DNA of 64,000 nucleotides from Methanobacterium veterum (GTDB taxonomy: Archaea; Methanobacteriota; Methanobacteria; Methanobacteriales; Methanobacteriaceae): NCBI RefSeq assembly GCF_000745485.1, contig NZ_KN050693.1:659995-723994 (forward strand), read 5' to 3'. The translations under genes were made by a program, and so were the position numbers. Each line of letters opens with the position of its first letter. Position 1 is the first letter of the stretch. Positions 55,230 through 64,000 of the stretch are shown piece by piece. The notes below the pieces were generated by a model. That model did no database searches and was not told the DNA's origin. It was given only the letters and a program-made list of their open reading frames with translations.

Positions 55230-56135
55230 ATGGATTCAGAGTTAATCGGAAAAATAGCACAGATTGCATCAGTTCTTGAAGTCAGCGGCCACCCAAAACC
55301 AGGAAATGTCCACCGTACACAGGACTTTGATGACATGGTCTTTGAAGATTTCCTGATAAGCGGTGTAGTTATTGGGAGTTTAATGAAAAAGGCCGCTGAA
55401 ATTGGAAATAGATATCAGAATGATGATTCTTTACATAAAATTAAATTGGGGAAAATTATAAAGGAAGCTGTAATTGAAACTGATCGCTGGATTGGGAACA
55501 ATACCAATTTGGGAATAGTTCTACTTTTAACTCCATTATCTGCATCTGCAGGGATGAGTAATGATTTAAATGATTTAAGAAAAAATGTGGGAAGAATAAT
55601 GGAAGCAACAACTTCTCAAGATGCTATAAATTTATATGATGCCATAAATCTTGCAGATGCCGGTGGAATGGGCGAACAGGAAGAACTGGATGTTGCAGAT
55701 GCAGAAGCGCGCGATAAAATTATAGATGAAGATATAAGCATGTACAAGGTGCTTCAAATGTCATCTAAATGGGACTTATTATCCTATGAACTTACAAATA
55801 GGATGCCTGTGACATTTGGAATTGGTTTTCCTACATTTAGAACCACTAAAATGGAGTATGGGATAAATAAAGCAACAGTTCAGACATTCCTTACTATTTT
55901 GTCCAAAAAACCAGATACCTTAATTTCAAGAAAATACGGTGATGATATGGCAAAATTAGTATCTGCAGATGCAGATTCAGTACTTCAAAGCGGGGGAATA
56001 TTGAATCCTCAAGGGGAACTTTTACTCCGGGAATTAGATAAGCAGCTTATGAGAAATAAGCTTAATCCTGGAACTACTGCAGATATAACCGCTGCTTCTA
56101 TAATGGTTGCATATCTGGATGAATTTGGATTTTAA
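55230..56135 (+). CDS. Triphosphoribosyl-dephospho-CoA synthase-like (CitG/MdcB family)
   Basis: A 301-residue protein of the CitG family: VSGHPKPGNVHRTQDFDDMV, NTNLGIVLLLTPLSASAGM, DAINLADAGGMGEQEELDV and RMPVTFGIGFPTFRTTKMEY. In bacteria it makes the prosthetic-group precursor for citrate lyase. Methanogens lack that enzyme, so the archaeal paralogue probably has another role in CoA or cofactor metabolism. GAGG lies before the ATG. It follows hemB by 39 nt and is likely co-transcribed. Confidence 0.88.
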   Translation: MDSELIGKIAQIASVLEVSGHPKPGNVHRTQDFDDMVFEDFLISGVVIGSLMKKAAEIGNRYQNDDSLHKIKLGKIIKEAVIETDRWIGNNTNLGIVLLLTPLSASAGMSNDLNDLRKNVGRIMEATTSQDAINLYDAINLADAGGMGEQEELDVADAEARDKIIDEDISMYKVLQMSSKWDLLSYELTNRMPVTFGIGFPTFRTTKMEYGINKATVQTFLTILSKKPDTLISRKYGDDMAKLVSADADSVLQSGGILNPQGELLLRELDKQLMRNKLNPGTTADITAASIMVAYLDEFGF

Positions 56136-56159
56136 CAAATCATCATTTTTTTATTTAAA

Positions 56160-56445
56160 GTTTTAGAAAATATTTAACACATTTAATCCATAAATTAAAT
56201 GGTAACGATTATATTACTCAAGAAGTAGCGGAATAATAAATTATTGTTTTCATGTAACGTTTTGGAAAATGTTTAACATTCTTAATCCATAAATTAAGTG
56301 GTAAAGATTATAGTACCTCAAGAGGCAGCGGACTAACAAATTTGTGTTTTTAGTTTGTTAGAAAAAGCTCAACACATTTAACATAAAAATTAAGTGGAAG
56401 GTTATACTACCAGAAGGTAGCTGATTACTATAGGGAGTAAGTAGA
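56160..56445 (+). repeat. Three ~99-nt tandem leader repeats upstream of pheS
   Basis: Copies start at about 56160, 56259 and 56357. The order in each is GTTTT(A/G)GAAAAT, TTTAACA, TTAATCCATAAATTAA-TGGTAA, GATTATA, a small hairpin, then AGCGGA-TAA. The hairpin changes its stem but keeps the position: TACT...AGTA (56215-56227), CCTC-AA-GAGG (56316-56325), CTACC-AGAA-GGTAG (56407-56420). The third copy runs into the pheS start. Confidence 0.75.
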
Positions 56446-57975
56446 ATGCTTCAAAATATCATTGATGAATTACATATATATGAAAAAAAGGTTTTAAAGG
56501 GATTAGAATCATTAGATTATGAATCTGCACCTGAAAAGATAGCTGAAACTCAAGATTTAAATATTAAATCTGTGATGAGTGCAGCTGGTTCTTTAGAATC
56601 TAAAGGGCTTATAGAAGTACAGAAAGATGTTGATGAAATAATCAGTTTAAGCGACACTGGAAAAGAATACGCTGAAGAAGGTTTACCTGAGAGAAAAATA
56701 CTGAGGGTCTTAAATGAGGAAGGGTCTATTCCTATGAAGGATATAGGCAGTAAGGCTGATTTAGATTCTTCTGAAGTTAAAGTGGCTATAGGATGGCTGC
56801 GTAAAAAGAAATGGGCCGTAATTGACAAAGGAACTGTGAAAATAACTGAAGAAGGAAAAGAAGCAGTATCTAAGGAATATACCGATGAAATGCTGCTGGA
56901 TAAACTTTTAGATGCAAACAAAATGCTCCTTTTCAACCCTACTCAGTTGATTAAAGAAGGGTTTGACCTTTTAAGGAAAAGAAAAGGGATAATTCATGTA
57001 AAAAAAGAGCCCAAGTACAACTTAAAAGTAACAGAAAAAGGAAAGGAACTCCTTGCTATAGGAATAGAAATCAGGGAAGAGGCAACCCAGTTAACCCATG
57101 AGCAGTTAAAAACAGGGTCATGGAAAAACCTGAAATTTAGAGGTTACGATGTCCACGCAGAATATCCTGAATTTTTCCCTGGAAAGATGCATCCTCTACA
57201 GAGAACAATTGAAGATATAAGGCAAATATTCCTTAAAATGGGATTTACAGAATCCAAGGGTTCAATTTTAGAATCAGCATTTTGGAACTTTGACTGCCTG
57301 TTCCAGCCTCAAGATCACGCAGCACGTGAAATGCAGGACACTTTTTATATCAAAGAGCCGAGAACTGTAAATCTCCCCTCAAATGAACTTGTAGAAAATG
57401 TTCGCAGGGCCCATGAAAATGGTGGAATGACAGGTTCTGAAGGATGGGGCTATTCATGGGATGTTGATGTCGCAAAACAGTCAGTGCTCAGGACCCACAC
57501 AACATGTTTATCTACAAGATATTTAGCAGAACACGAACCCCCTCTCAAGATGTTTTCAGTTGGAAGGGTCTTTAGAAGAGAAACTATAACCTATAAACAC
57601 CTTCCTGAGTTTCACCAGGTTGAAGGAATTGTAGCTGCAGAAGATCTTACCTTTAAAAACTTACTTGGTTATTTAAAGGAATTTTACCGTAAATTAGGAT
57701 TTAAAGCCAGGTTCAGGCCTGCATATTTTCCTTACACATATCTATCGGTTGAGTCTGAGATTTACCTTCCAGATAAAAAGACATGGATAGAACTGGGAGG
57801 ATCGGGAATGTTCCGTCCAGAAGTTTTAGAACCTCTGGGAGTTGAAACACCTGTTGCAGCATTTGGTATCGGGATCGAAAGGCTTGCAATGTTAAGGCTT
57901 GGCATTAAAGATATAAGAATGCTTTATAAGAGTGATATCGGCTGGTTAAGAGATTTACCAGTTATACTGGATTAA
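56446..57975 (+). CDS. pheS: Phenylalanyl-tRNA synthetase alpha subunit
   Basis: A 509-residue archaeal/eukaryotic-type alpha subunit of the class II enzyme that charges tRNA(Phe). The N-terminal ~200 residues contain winged-helix modules. The catalytic domain carries motif 2 [20 protein letters not shown] and motif 3 [14 protein letters not shown], with [19 protein letters not shown] and the aromatic-substrate loop near [22 protein letters not shown]-like ribosome binding site (TAGGGAGTAAGTAG) precedes the ATG. pheT is not within the window. Confidence 0.97.
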   Translation: MLQNIIDELHIYEKKVLKGLESLDYESAPEKIAETQDLNIKSVMSAAGSLESKGLIEVQKDVDEIISLSDTGKEYAEEGLPERKILRVLNEEGSIPMKDIGSKADLDSSEVKVAIGWLRKKKWAVIDKGTVKITEEGKEAVSKEYTDEMLLDKLLDANKMLLFNPTQLIKEGFDLLRKRKGIIHVKKEPKYNLKVTEKGKELLAIGIEIREEATQLTHEQLKTGSWKNLKFRGYDVHAEYPEFFPGKMHPLQRTIEDIRQIFLKMGFTESKGSILESAFWNFDCLFQPQDHAAREMQDTFYIKEPRTVNLPSNELVENVRRAHENGGMTGSEGWGYSWDVDVAKQSVLRTHTTCLSTRYLAEHEPPLKMFSVGRVFRRETITYKHLPEFHQVEGIVAAEDLTFKNLLGYLKEFYRKLGFKARFRPAYFPYTYLSVESEIYLPDKKTWIELGGSGMFRPEVLEPLGVETPVAAFGIGIERLAMLRLGIKDIRMLYKSDIGWLRDLPVILD

Positions 57976-58188
57976 GTTTTGACTTTTTCCAGTTATTCTA
58001 TTATTTTTAGGTAGTTACAAAATTTAAAAATTAATTTTAATTAGTAATAAATGTAAAATAGCTTTTTAAATGCTTTTTTTAACACTAGAATTAAATCCAT
58101 TTTTTTAAGGGATTTATATTTAAAAAACCAGTTTTAATTAATAATAAATGTAAAACAACTTTTCAGGTACTATTGGAGATTAAATTTG

Positions 58189-58461
58189 TTATTCTTTATG
58201 AGATCGGTATTTATATATTATAAATAGTGTTGCAGCTCCTAGAACAGCTCCTACTGCGTTTGGAACTATGATAAATGAATTGTTTATTCCAAAGCCATAA
58301 GTAACCCAGCATATGCCGTTTATTATCATCATTCCATATATGATTGGAGAAACTCCATGGGATGTTTTATCTTTTATAATATCTCTAATCTGGTCAACTG
58401 GGCTTATAAACATTATTATGGTAATAATGCTTGCAATTAGCCCTATTGTCTGTATGTCCAT
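58189..58461 (-). CDS. SemiSWEET/MtN3-like sugar transporter
   Basis: A 90-residue protein with three membrane helices of the PQ-loop family: TIGLIASIITIIMFISPVDQI (the usual PQ is PV), SHGVSPIIYGMMIINGICWV and NAVGAVLGAATLFIIYKY. SemiSWEETs dimerise to form a sugar-permeable pore. The gene stands alone between pheS (plus) and the AAA ATPase (minus). Confidence 0.85.
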   Translation of the reverse strand: MDIQTIGLIASIITIIMFISPVDQIRDIIKDKTSHGVSPIIYGMMIINGICWVTYGFGINNSFIIVPNAVGAVLGAATLFIIYKYRSHKE

Positions 58462-58653
58462 TCCTTTAAACCCTTATTTTTTTAGTTATTATGGTATGGT
58501 TCAAGCTTTAAAGCATTATCTGGCTTTATGAATTCTATAAATTAATTTGTAAACAGTATTCTACTATTTGTTGAGTTTAGAAATTAATCTAGTAGTATCT
58601 AGTAAGTTTAAATTAATAAAAATAAGTTTTGATTTCAATAAATGAGAAAAGGT

Positions 58654-60201
58654 TTAGCTTTGTAAAAGCGCTTTTCTCAGTTCTCTTACAGACTCTGTAA
58701 TTAAATCAACCCTTTCTACATTAATATTTTTCTTTTGCAGATAATCTGCAAGTTGTACGGGTGTTATAGTTTCTTCTACATCCAAAAGGAGAGCATCTGC
58801 TTCCTGTGATATTGTATATGCACCATAGTCAGCAAGGGCATTAGCTGCAGCTTCTAAATCATTTGTTTTCACACGATATGACCGTACTTTTTTCTCAATA
58901 TCTGCAACATCTATATTTATTCTTTGAAGGTAAATAAGAATATGTTTTCCGAGTGTTTCTTCCATAATATCTAGATCTATGCTCTCTTTTTTCCGGTTTA
59001 TACGAACTGATTGTGCAATTTGAGCTAAATCTCTTGCATGAGCGAAACTTGGCATTAAACCTTCTCCACCTTCAGAAATAGGAGTGTAAACTTTTAGAAA
59101 CCTTTCTACAGCTTCTTCACTGCATGTTTCTTCTAAATCATTTAGATTCTTCCTGAAAACTTTGGCTAACTCATCAAGAGGGGGATTTGAAAGTAAAATG
59201 TGTAGGGGGGCCCTTCTTAAGTGAGCTTCATCCATTATGCTTATATCAAGGTTGGTGGAAAAAGCAGGTATGAAATGACTGTGTACGACTACTGGAACTC
59301 CTCTTACGTAAATAACATCTTTTTTATTTTCCATAGGCACGATAAGCCTGTTTAAAATGAGTTCGTGGTCATCACGCTGCCTTCCAAGGTCGTCTATTAG
59401 AAGTACTCCTCCATTTGCTTTTATTATTGGTGAAGTTTCATAGACACCTTTATCTGGATTGTAGTTGGTTTCAAGTTTGTTTAAGCTAAGTTCAGCCCCT
59501 GTAAGTACGAATGGGGCGCGAATTTTGACCCATCTCGGATCTTCTGGCTGTTCGGGGGTTGCTTTATGGAAATCTGGGTCATAAAATTGGACTACTGCTC
59601 CACCAAATTCTATGAACTTTGGAACCACAAGTGGGGGGAGAAGGTCTGACATTTTACTTACTGTAAATGTTTTTCCTGTTCCTGGAGGTCCGTAGACAAA
59701 AATACCTTTGCCGATGGTACAGGATTCTAACAGTACCCTTTTTGCATGTTCTACACCTACAACATCTGCAAAAGTTTCTTCAATGACTTCTTCAGGTATT
59801 ATTATTGGATGGCGCCCTTTTAATTGAGCCTCCATCATACTGTAATAATCATCGTATGAAACAGGTGCCATACCTATGTATGGGTTTTCTTCTAGCGCCC
59901 TTCTGGCTTTTTCATGTCCTTTTTTTGTCACAGTATACTCAACGCTTGAAAAGAGAAATCCACCACCTGTAGGTGCACAGAATCCATCTTCTTCCAGATC
60001 TCTGAGATTTTTTTCTAAAATGTCCCAGTGAATTCCGGTTATTTCATTCATTCTGCTGGTTTTAATAGTTCCATAACTTGATATGATTTTTAAAATTAAA
60101 TTTTTAACAAAGCCTTCTGAGAGTTTAAGGTCTTCAATACATTTTGGTTGTTTAAGAATCTCAAATATCTGTTCCATTAAATCATCATGATAATAATTCA
60201 T
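58654..60201 (-). CDS. AAA ATPase with N-terminal winged helix
   Basis: A 515-residue archaeal protein. The N-terminal ~130 residues form a winged-helix-like domain (GTIKTSRMNEITGIHWDILE, FLFSSVEYTVTKKGHEKARR). The ATPase module has Walker A FVYGPPGTGKTFTV, Walker B GGVLLIDDLGRQ, sensor-like FIPAFSTNLDISIMD and an arginine-rich HLRRAPLHILL segment. The C-terminal part reads as a helical bundle. The role is unknown; the family is common in methanogens and not a known transposon or defence ATPase. Confidence 0.82.
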   Translation of the reverse strand: MNYYHDDLMEQIFEILKQPKCIEDLKLSEGFVKNLILKIISSYGTIKTSRMNEITGIHWDILEKNLRDLEEDGFCAPTGGGFLFSSVEYTVTKKGHEKARRALEENPYIGMAPVSYDDYYSMMEAQLKGRHPIIIPEEVIEETFADVVGVEHAKRVLLESCTIGKGIFVYGPPGTGKTFTVSKMSDLLPPLVVPKFIEFGGAVVQFYDPDFHKATPEQPEDPRWVKIRAPFVLTGAELSLNKLETNYNPDKGVYETSPIIKANGGVLLIDDLGRQRDDHELILNRLIVPMENKKDVIYVRGVPVVVHSHFIPAFSTNLDISIMDEAHLRRAPLHILLSNPPLDELAKVFRKNLNDLEETCSEEAVERFLKVYTPISEGGEGLMPSFAHARDLAQIAQSVRINRKKESIDLDIMEETLGKHILIYLQRINIDVADIEKKVRSYRVKTNDLEAAANALADYGAYTISQEADALLLDVEETITPVQLADYLQKKNINVERVDLITESVRELRKALLQS

Positions 60202-60319
60202 TGAATCACCTTGAAAAAATAACTGAAAAATTACTTGTATATTATTGTCACTATTTTATAAACTTTTAAAGTATTTAATGTGCATTTTAGCGCGTTCTTA
60301 TTTTCCTGATTTTTAATAA

Positions 60320-61000
60320 TTAGAGAATATCTTTAAGTTCGCCTATATGGGATATTACATCTATTTTTATGCCCTTTTCTTTAATGTATTCCTTTTCAGA
60401 CTCTTTTAATTCAGAATTAACAAGTATTGCAGACATTCCAACATTTACAGCACCTAATATGTCTTCACTGAACTTGTTACCAATCATGACACATTTTCCC
60501 GCGTCACATCCCATTTTTTCAAGTGCACATTCAAAAATATGTTTATCTGGCTTTTCTGCACCTGCTTCTTCAGAGGTTATGACATGATCAAAAAAGTGAT
60601 GTAAATCAAGTCTTATCAATTTTTCCCACTGTTTAATGGTAATTCCGTTTGATATTACTCCTAAATCATAACCTTGCTTCTTCAGGTAAATTAAAGTGGA
60701 TGTTGTCTGTGGAAACAGCCTTAAAAGTGCAAATTTAACATTGTGATAAGTAATCATTCCAAGTGCAATAAGAAGCGGTTTTTCTTCTCCAAAAATTCTT
60801 TTTGTTAATACATTGAAATGTTTATCATAGTTTGAGCCGTATTCATCAATAATTTCCCTTAAAACCTTATATGCTTCGTCAGTTGAAAGAGGTAAGCCTG
60901 CATCTACCATTACGTTAAGTGCAGCTCTCCTTGCAAGCTTTGCAAAACCAGAGGTATCATATAAAGTATCATCAATATCAAAAAAAACTGCTTTTATCAT
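60320..61000 (-). CDS. HAD-superfamily IA phosphatase (TIGR02253-like)
   Basis: A 226-residue HAD hydrolase: motif I AVFFDIDDTLYDTSGFAKLA, motif II LGVISNGI, motif III Lys in AEKPDKHIFECALEKMG, and motif IV CVMIGNKFSEDILGAVNVGM. This matches the archaeal subfamily IA group sometimes assigned glyceraldehyde-3-phosphate phosphatase-like activity. It is the gene downstream of polB2 on the same strand (about 200 nt apart). Confidence 0.88.
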   Translation of the reverse strand: MIKAVFFDIDDTLYDTSGFAKLARRAALNVMVDAGLPLSTDEAYKVLREIIDEYGSNYDKHFNVLTKRIFGEEKPLLIALGMITYHNVKFALLRLFPQTTSTLIYLKKQGYDLGVISNGITIKQWEKLIRLDLHHFFDHVITSEEAGAEKPDKHIFECALEKMGCDAGKCVMIGNKFSEDILGAVNVGMSAILVNSELKESEKEYIKEKGIKIDVISHIGELKDIL

Positions 61001-61198
61001 TATTAAACACCTGCATAACTACAATGAATATAGTTGTAATTACAACTAATATATACTTAAGGAAAAATGAAATAAATTTAATTTTAAACTTTTAAATCTA
61101 TTTATATTCATTAAATTCTCTTAAAATCCAGTAACATATATTAAAATATATAATTTTTAAATTTAAAAAGGAGTTATAACTTTTTATTAAAAATAAAC

Positions 61199-61858
61199 TT
61201 AGAAAAATGCGTCGAGGCTGCTTTGCTTCTCTTTATGCAGTATCTCTTCTTCAGAGTATCCAAGAGCTTCTATTATTCTTCCAACGGCTGGAAGCACTTG
61301 ATTTTCTATATAATAGTTGGGATCATATTTTGAAACATCCACATCTTCTATAGGTTCAGCTCGTTTGCTTATAGGTTCCCTTCCCTTTACTACAACATAT
61401 CTTATAATGGAACCTCTGCCCACATCTCTTCCTTTCTTTATGGATTTTCTCGCGGCTAAAACATGAGGAGCCATTTGAGTATATTCATAGGGACCTTTAG
61501 TAAGCTGTGTATGGATCACTAAATCTTCTAATTCAACATTTCCCTTTTTAATATCTTCAATAACGCTTTTAATAATTTCCGCTGCTTTTTTAGGTGACGC
61601 TTCCTCTAAAATAGCACCGAGAACTTTTTGCTGGGTTTTTTTAGTTATTGGTGCCCAATCTCTTCTTACAAGTTCTAAACCTTTTACAATTATGGTATTG
61701 TCTTCTTCAATAAGAGCGTATCTTTTTTTAGTGACAAAAAAGCCTCTTTTGAAAAATCCTTCATATTCAAGTTCCATTCCTTCTGGTAAATCCTTGTTTA
61801 CAGATTGAAGGAACTTTTGAGCATTATCTAAAATTTCTTCGTTCAATAGGTACACCAA
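61199..61858 (-). CDS. polB2: Split family B DNA polymerase, C-terminal subunit
   Basis: A 219-residue protein equal to the C-terminal (thumb) part of an archaeal Pol[21 protein letters not shown] (the KKRYA region), [40 protein letters not shown] and [19 protein letters not shown]. It ends in a PCNA-binding box, QSSLDAFF. In Methanothermobacter the family B polymerase is known to be split, with such a small separate subunit that assembles with the larger one. This gene is that piece, complete with its own start; the large subunit is not in the window. It is separated from the upstream rps8e by hairpin island C. Confidence 0.93.
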   Translation of the reverse strand: MVYLLNEEILDNAQKFLQSVNKDLPEGMELEYEGFFKRGFFVTKKRYALIEEDNTIIVKGLELVRRDWAPITKKTQQKVLGAILEEASPKKAAEIIKSVIEDIKKGNVELEDLVIHTQLTKGPYEYTQMAPHVLAARKSIKKGRDVGRGSIIRYVVVKGREPISKRAEPIEDVDVSKYDPNYYIENQVLPAVGRIIEALGYSEEEILHKEKQSSLDAFF

Positions 61859-61870
61859 ATTATATTAGAA

Positions 61871-62108
61871 CCTCAAACGCTATGCGTTTGGGGCAACCGA
61901 AAATCAAAGCAAATAAAAATCTTCGATTTTTGTTCTTGAAGGAAATCTTAGATTTCCTGAACTGCAAAAACTACGTTTTTGCATGCGTCAAAATTGAAAC
62001 TAACGAAAAACTTCGTTTTTCGTGCCCCAAAAATCTATGATTTTTGAGGGATTTTGACAGATTTTCGAGTGTAAATAGATGGTATTAATTGAATTATTCA
62101 ATTAATAC
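61871..62108. repeat. Triloop hairpin island C with nested outer stems
   Basis: Seven hairpins: a 10-bp stem with loop TAT (61871-61893), AAAAATC-TTC-GATTTTT (61915-61931), GGAAATC-TTA-GATTTCC (61941-61957), GCAAAAAC-TAC-GTTTTTGC (61964-61982), a 9-bp stem with loop TTC (62003-62023), CAAAAATC-TAT-GATTTTTG (62028-62046), and 12-bp arms GTATTAATTGAA / complement with loop TTA (62082-62108). Outer stem CGAAAATC (61898-61905) / GATTTTCG (62060-62067) encloses five of them, and GTCAAAAT (61987-61994) / ATTTTGAC (62051-62058) encloses two. The last loop is exactly the rps8e stop codon. Confidence 0.88.
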
Positions 62109-62474
62109 GCCGTTTATAACACCGTGCTGACCAGGTCTTGAGGTAACTTTGACTTTTCCTGCACTGGTTTCAATTACTGCACCTTTTGTTATAATGTTCC
62201 TACGTACAAAGTGAGTGTTTGCGCTGTTTTCGACAACGTTTAATATTTCTGCAACTTCTACTTTGTTTGTTTCAGGGTTCACTACGTTGATTTTGTTTTC
62301 GTTTGTGAGCCTGATTTTTTCGTTTCCACCTTTAGTTCTGATTTTTTTGACTTTTCTGTCTCCTATTTTGGTTTCTGCAGCTTCTTTTCCAAGTTCAGAT
62401 TTCCTTTTGTTTTTGTTAAGCTTAGCACGTGCTCCACTTGGGGTTCTTAATGATTCTCCTTGCCAAATTGCCAT
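62094..62474 (-). CDS. rps8e: Ribosomal protein eS8
   Basis: A 126-residue small-subunit ribosomal protein of the archaeal/eukaryotic S8e family: IWQGESLRTPSGARAKLNKN, KIRTKGGNEKIRLTNENKIN, THFVRRNIITKGAVIETSAG and RPGQHGVINGVLIE. ATG 62474 is chosen: GAGGTGAAT lies before it and eS8 proteins start at this position; a GTG at 62483 is in frame. The stop codon TAA is the loop of a perfect hairpin whose left arm is coding sequence. Confidence 0.97.
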   Translation of the reverse strand: MAIWQGESLRTPSGARAKLNKNKRKSELGKEAAETKIGDRKVKKIRTKGGNEKIRLTNENKINVVNPETNKVEVAEILNVVENSANTHFVRRNIITKGAVIETSAGKVKVTSRPGQHGVINGVLIE

Positions 62475-62520
62475 TATATTCACCTCATTTATTAATTATG
62501 GTTGATTTTGTTACTTGAGA

Positions 62521-62534
62521 ATATATTTAAATAG
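62521..62534 (-). promoter_or_regulatory. Candidate TATA box for rps8e
   Basis: CTATTTAAATATAT on the minus strand lies about 50 nt before the rps8e ATG, giving a leader of about 25 nt. This spacing is what an archaeal promoter requires. Confidence 0.5.
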
Positions 62535-62959
62535 AATTTATTCAGTTTAAAGAATATTTCATTCTCAAAAAAGCACTATTTTAGAATAGTTGTATATTAT
62601 ATTAATTCTAGGACGCTTTATTTATAGCTATCCCTTAAATTAACTACTTCAAGATATTTCTCTGAATATATTTAAATATGTTTCTATACATCTTTAAATA
62701 CTAAATAAGATTTTGTTGATTAAAATAGTTATGTTTTATGTTATAAATGGTTAACGGAAATCATATACCTTTTGAAAAATATTCCAGTTCAAATACAGGA
62801 ACTCTGCACAAAATCTATAGGATAACTTCTTATGAATTTGTAAATTAGACTAAAAAGAGTATTTTTATTTCATTTTAGGTGTTTATCCTTAAAAAAAATA
62901 AATGATTCATTTCTTTTTGTAACAATTAAATCATTTGATTACATTAGAACATATTCAGG
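62535..62959. other. Divergent spacer between rps8e and hypE
   Basis: No gene. A second GAATATATTTAAATA element lies near 62664-62680, so up to three similar TATA-like boxes are spread through the spacer. Confidence 0.4.
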
Positions 62960-63052
62960 AAATATATTTAAATATTGAAAGTTCAACTCACATTAAGTAA
63001 AAAAAATAATTCTTTAAACAGTAGGATAATAACAAGCCATATATATTTTAGT
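62960..63052 (+). promoter_or_regulatory. Two candidate TATA boxes for hypE
   Basis: AAATATATTTAAATA (62960-62974) and CATATATATTTTAG (63039-63052) lie about 200 and 120 nt upstream of the hypE start. The second gives a leader of about 95 nt and is the more likely one. Confidence 0.35.
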
Positions 63053-63165
63053 ATGCTATTTATTAGTAATGGATTTTAATTTGTTCATTAAAATCCTAAA
63101 AAGGACTTGATTTAAGATTAAGCTAAAACAGGAATACATAATAAACAAAAACAAAGGGTGAACTT

Positions 63166-64000
63166 ATGAAAATTAGCATGGCACACGGCGCTGGCGGAGA
63201 AATAATGCAGGGCCTAATATCAGATATTATACTGAGTAACATTAAAAACAAGAATGTCAATGGCGGAATAGGACTTGGAGAGCTTGATGATGGCGCTACA
63301 ATTCCCTTTGGCGAGTATGAAATCGTGATCAGTACAGATAGCCACACTGTTGATCCAATCTTTTTCCCTGGAGGAGATATTGGAAAATTATCGATTACAG
63401 GAACTGTAAATGATGTATCTGTAATGGGAGCAAAACCTCTTGCGATTGCAAATGCAATGGTCATAAGTGAAGGATTTACAAGTGAAGAATTCGAAAAGAT
63501 CATAAAGTCAATGGGTGAAGCCTGTACTGAAGCTGGTGTGGCACTTGTAACTGGAGATACAAAGGTCATGGAGAAAGATAAACTTGATAAAATAGTTATT
63601 TCTACAACAGGGATTGGAATAGCTAAAAAAGGTGAAATTACAAGTGATGCTTCCCTTGAAGTTGGAAATAAAATTATATTAACTGGAAGTGTTGGAGATC
63701 ATGGTATTGCGCTCATGTCTTACCGTGAAGGGTTTGGATTTGAAACTGATTTAAAGTCAGATGTTGCACCAGTTTGGGAAATGATTGAAAAAGCTTTGGA
63801 AATTGGTGGAGTAAATGCAATGAAAGATCCAACAAGAGGAGGAATTGCAAATGCTTTAAATGAACTTGCATCCAAATCTGGTGTTGGAATGATGGTTTAT
63901 GAGGATAAAATTCCAGTTAAAGAACAGGTTATAGCAGCATCTGAGATGCTTGGAATTGACCCGTATGAAGTTGCAAATGAAGGTAAGGTAGTAATGGGTG
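63166..64000 (+). CDS. hypE: HypE, [NiFe]-hydrogenase maturation protein (partial, runs off window)
   Basis: The first 278 codons of a protein that normally has about 335. HypE dehydrates the carbamoyl group on its C-terminal cysteine (received from HypF) to cyanide for the iron of [NiFe]-hydrogenases. Visible motifs are MAHGAGGEIMQGLI, LDDGATIPF, STDSHTVDPIFFPGGDIGKL, NDVSVMGAKPLAIANAM and DPTRGGIANALNEL, which belong to the AIRS/PurM-like ATP-binding fold. The C-terminal PRxC-type tail lies beyond the window. AGGGTGAA precedes the ATG. Confidence 0.95.
   Translation, partial: MKISMAHGAGGEIMQGLISDIILSNIKNKNVNGGIGLGELDDGATIPFGEYEIVISTDSHTVDPIFFPGGDIGKLSITGTVNDVSVMGAKPLAIANAMVISEGFTSEEFEKIIKSMGEACTEAGVALVTGDTKVMEKDKLDKIVISTTGIGIAKKGEITSDASLEVGNKIILTGSVGDHGIALMSYREGFGFETDLKSDVAPVWEMIEKALEIGGVNAMKDPTRGGIANALNELASKSGVGMMVYEDKIPVKEQVIAASEMLGIDPYEVANEGKVVMG

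Noticed and set aside
62781..62803. tRNA T-arm-like sequence CCAGTTCAAATACAGG
   Set aside because: No acceptor stem, anticodon arm or D-arm can be built around it.

Overview
The window looks like a chromosomal segment of a mesophilic methanogenic archaeon of the Methanobacteriales, most likely Methanobacterium or a close relative. Evidence: the DNA is AT-rich; an archaeal eS8 ribosomal protein gene lies next to a free-standing C-terminal family B DNA polymerase subunit (the split PolB known from Methanothermobacter) and to hypE; pheS and hemB are of archaeal type; start sites are preceded by GGAGGT/GGTGAT ribosome binding sites and promoters look like TTTATA/TTTAAATA boxes. No rRNA, tRNA, CRISPR array or intact insertion sequence was found.

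Layout. 0-8 kb: small membrane proteins, a K+ channel and a lipoprotein, then two glutamate decarboxylase paralogues flanking a YrhK-type membrane protein (a probable acid-stress island), and a decayed TauE/SafE transporter. 7.6-21.3 kb: signalling genes (receiver protein, large hybrid sensor kinase, degenerate kinase-like protein) mixed with a drug-efflux MFS transporter, chorismate synthase, a PfpI-like protein, two acetyltransferases and a secreted Thr/Gly-repeat protein. 21.9-37.3 kb: a surface-glycan locus with four or five glycosyltransferases, a methyltransferase, a large polytopic membrane protein, a dTDP-3-amino-sugar module (QdtA-like isomerase, two tandem FemAB/GNAT-like acyltransferases, QdtB-like aminotransferase), and, convergent to it, a PapA/condensation-like acyltransferase and a Wzx-like flippase. 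37.7-49.7 kb: accessory genes, including a TPR-CPBP fusion protein, an ATP-grasp enzyme, a methyltransferase flanked by two SnoaL-like paralogues, a class C beta-lactamase-like hydrolase, a DNA glycosylase, a GIN-domain lipoprotein, and a TetR/Fe-S protein operon. 50-64 kb: NERD and STAS proteins, a ThrE exporter, then core genes hemB, a CitG-like gene, pheS, an AAA ATPase, a HAD phosphatase, polB2, rps8e and hypE (cut by the window edge).

The most unusual material is non-coding. (1) Islands of short perfect inverted repeats, nearly always with a 3-nt loop, lie at 8.65-8.85, 39.48-39.73 and 61.87-62.11 kb, with single or paired members at 6.69 and 17.98-18.02 kb. They have different stem sequences but the same architecture, some are nested inside longer outer stems, two begin on the stop codon of the upstream gene, and one pair is translated as an in-frame insertion in an acetyltransferase. 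(2) Several accessory genes between 41.9 and 47.3 kb have their own 3' ends repeated downstream of the stop codon. (3) pheS is preceded by three roughly 99-nt leader repeats that keep a small hairpin while its stem sequence changes. These three patterns are the best candidates for undescribed biology here.
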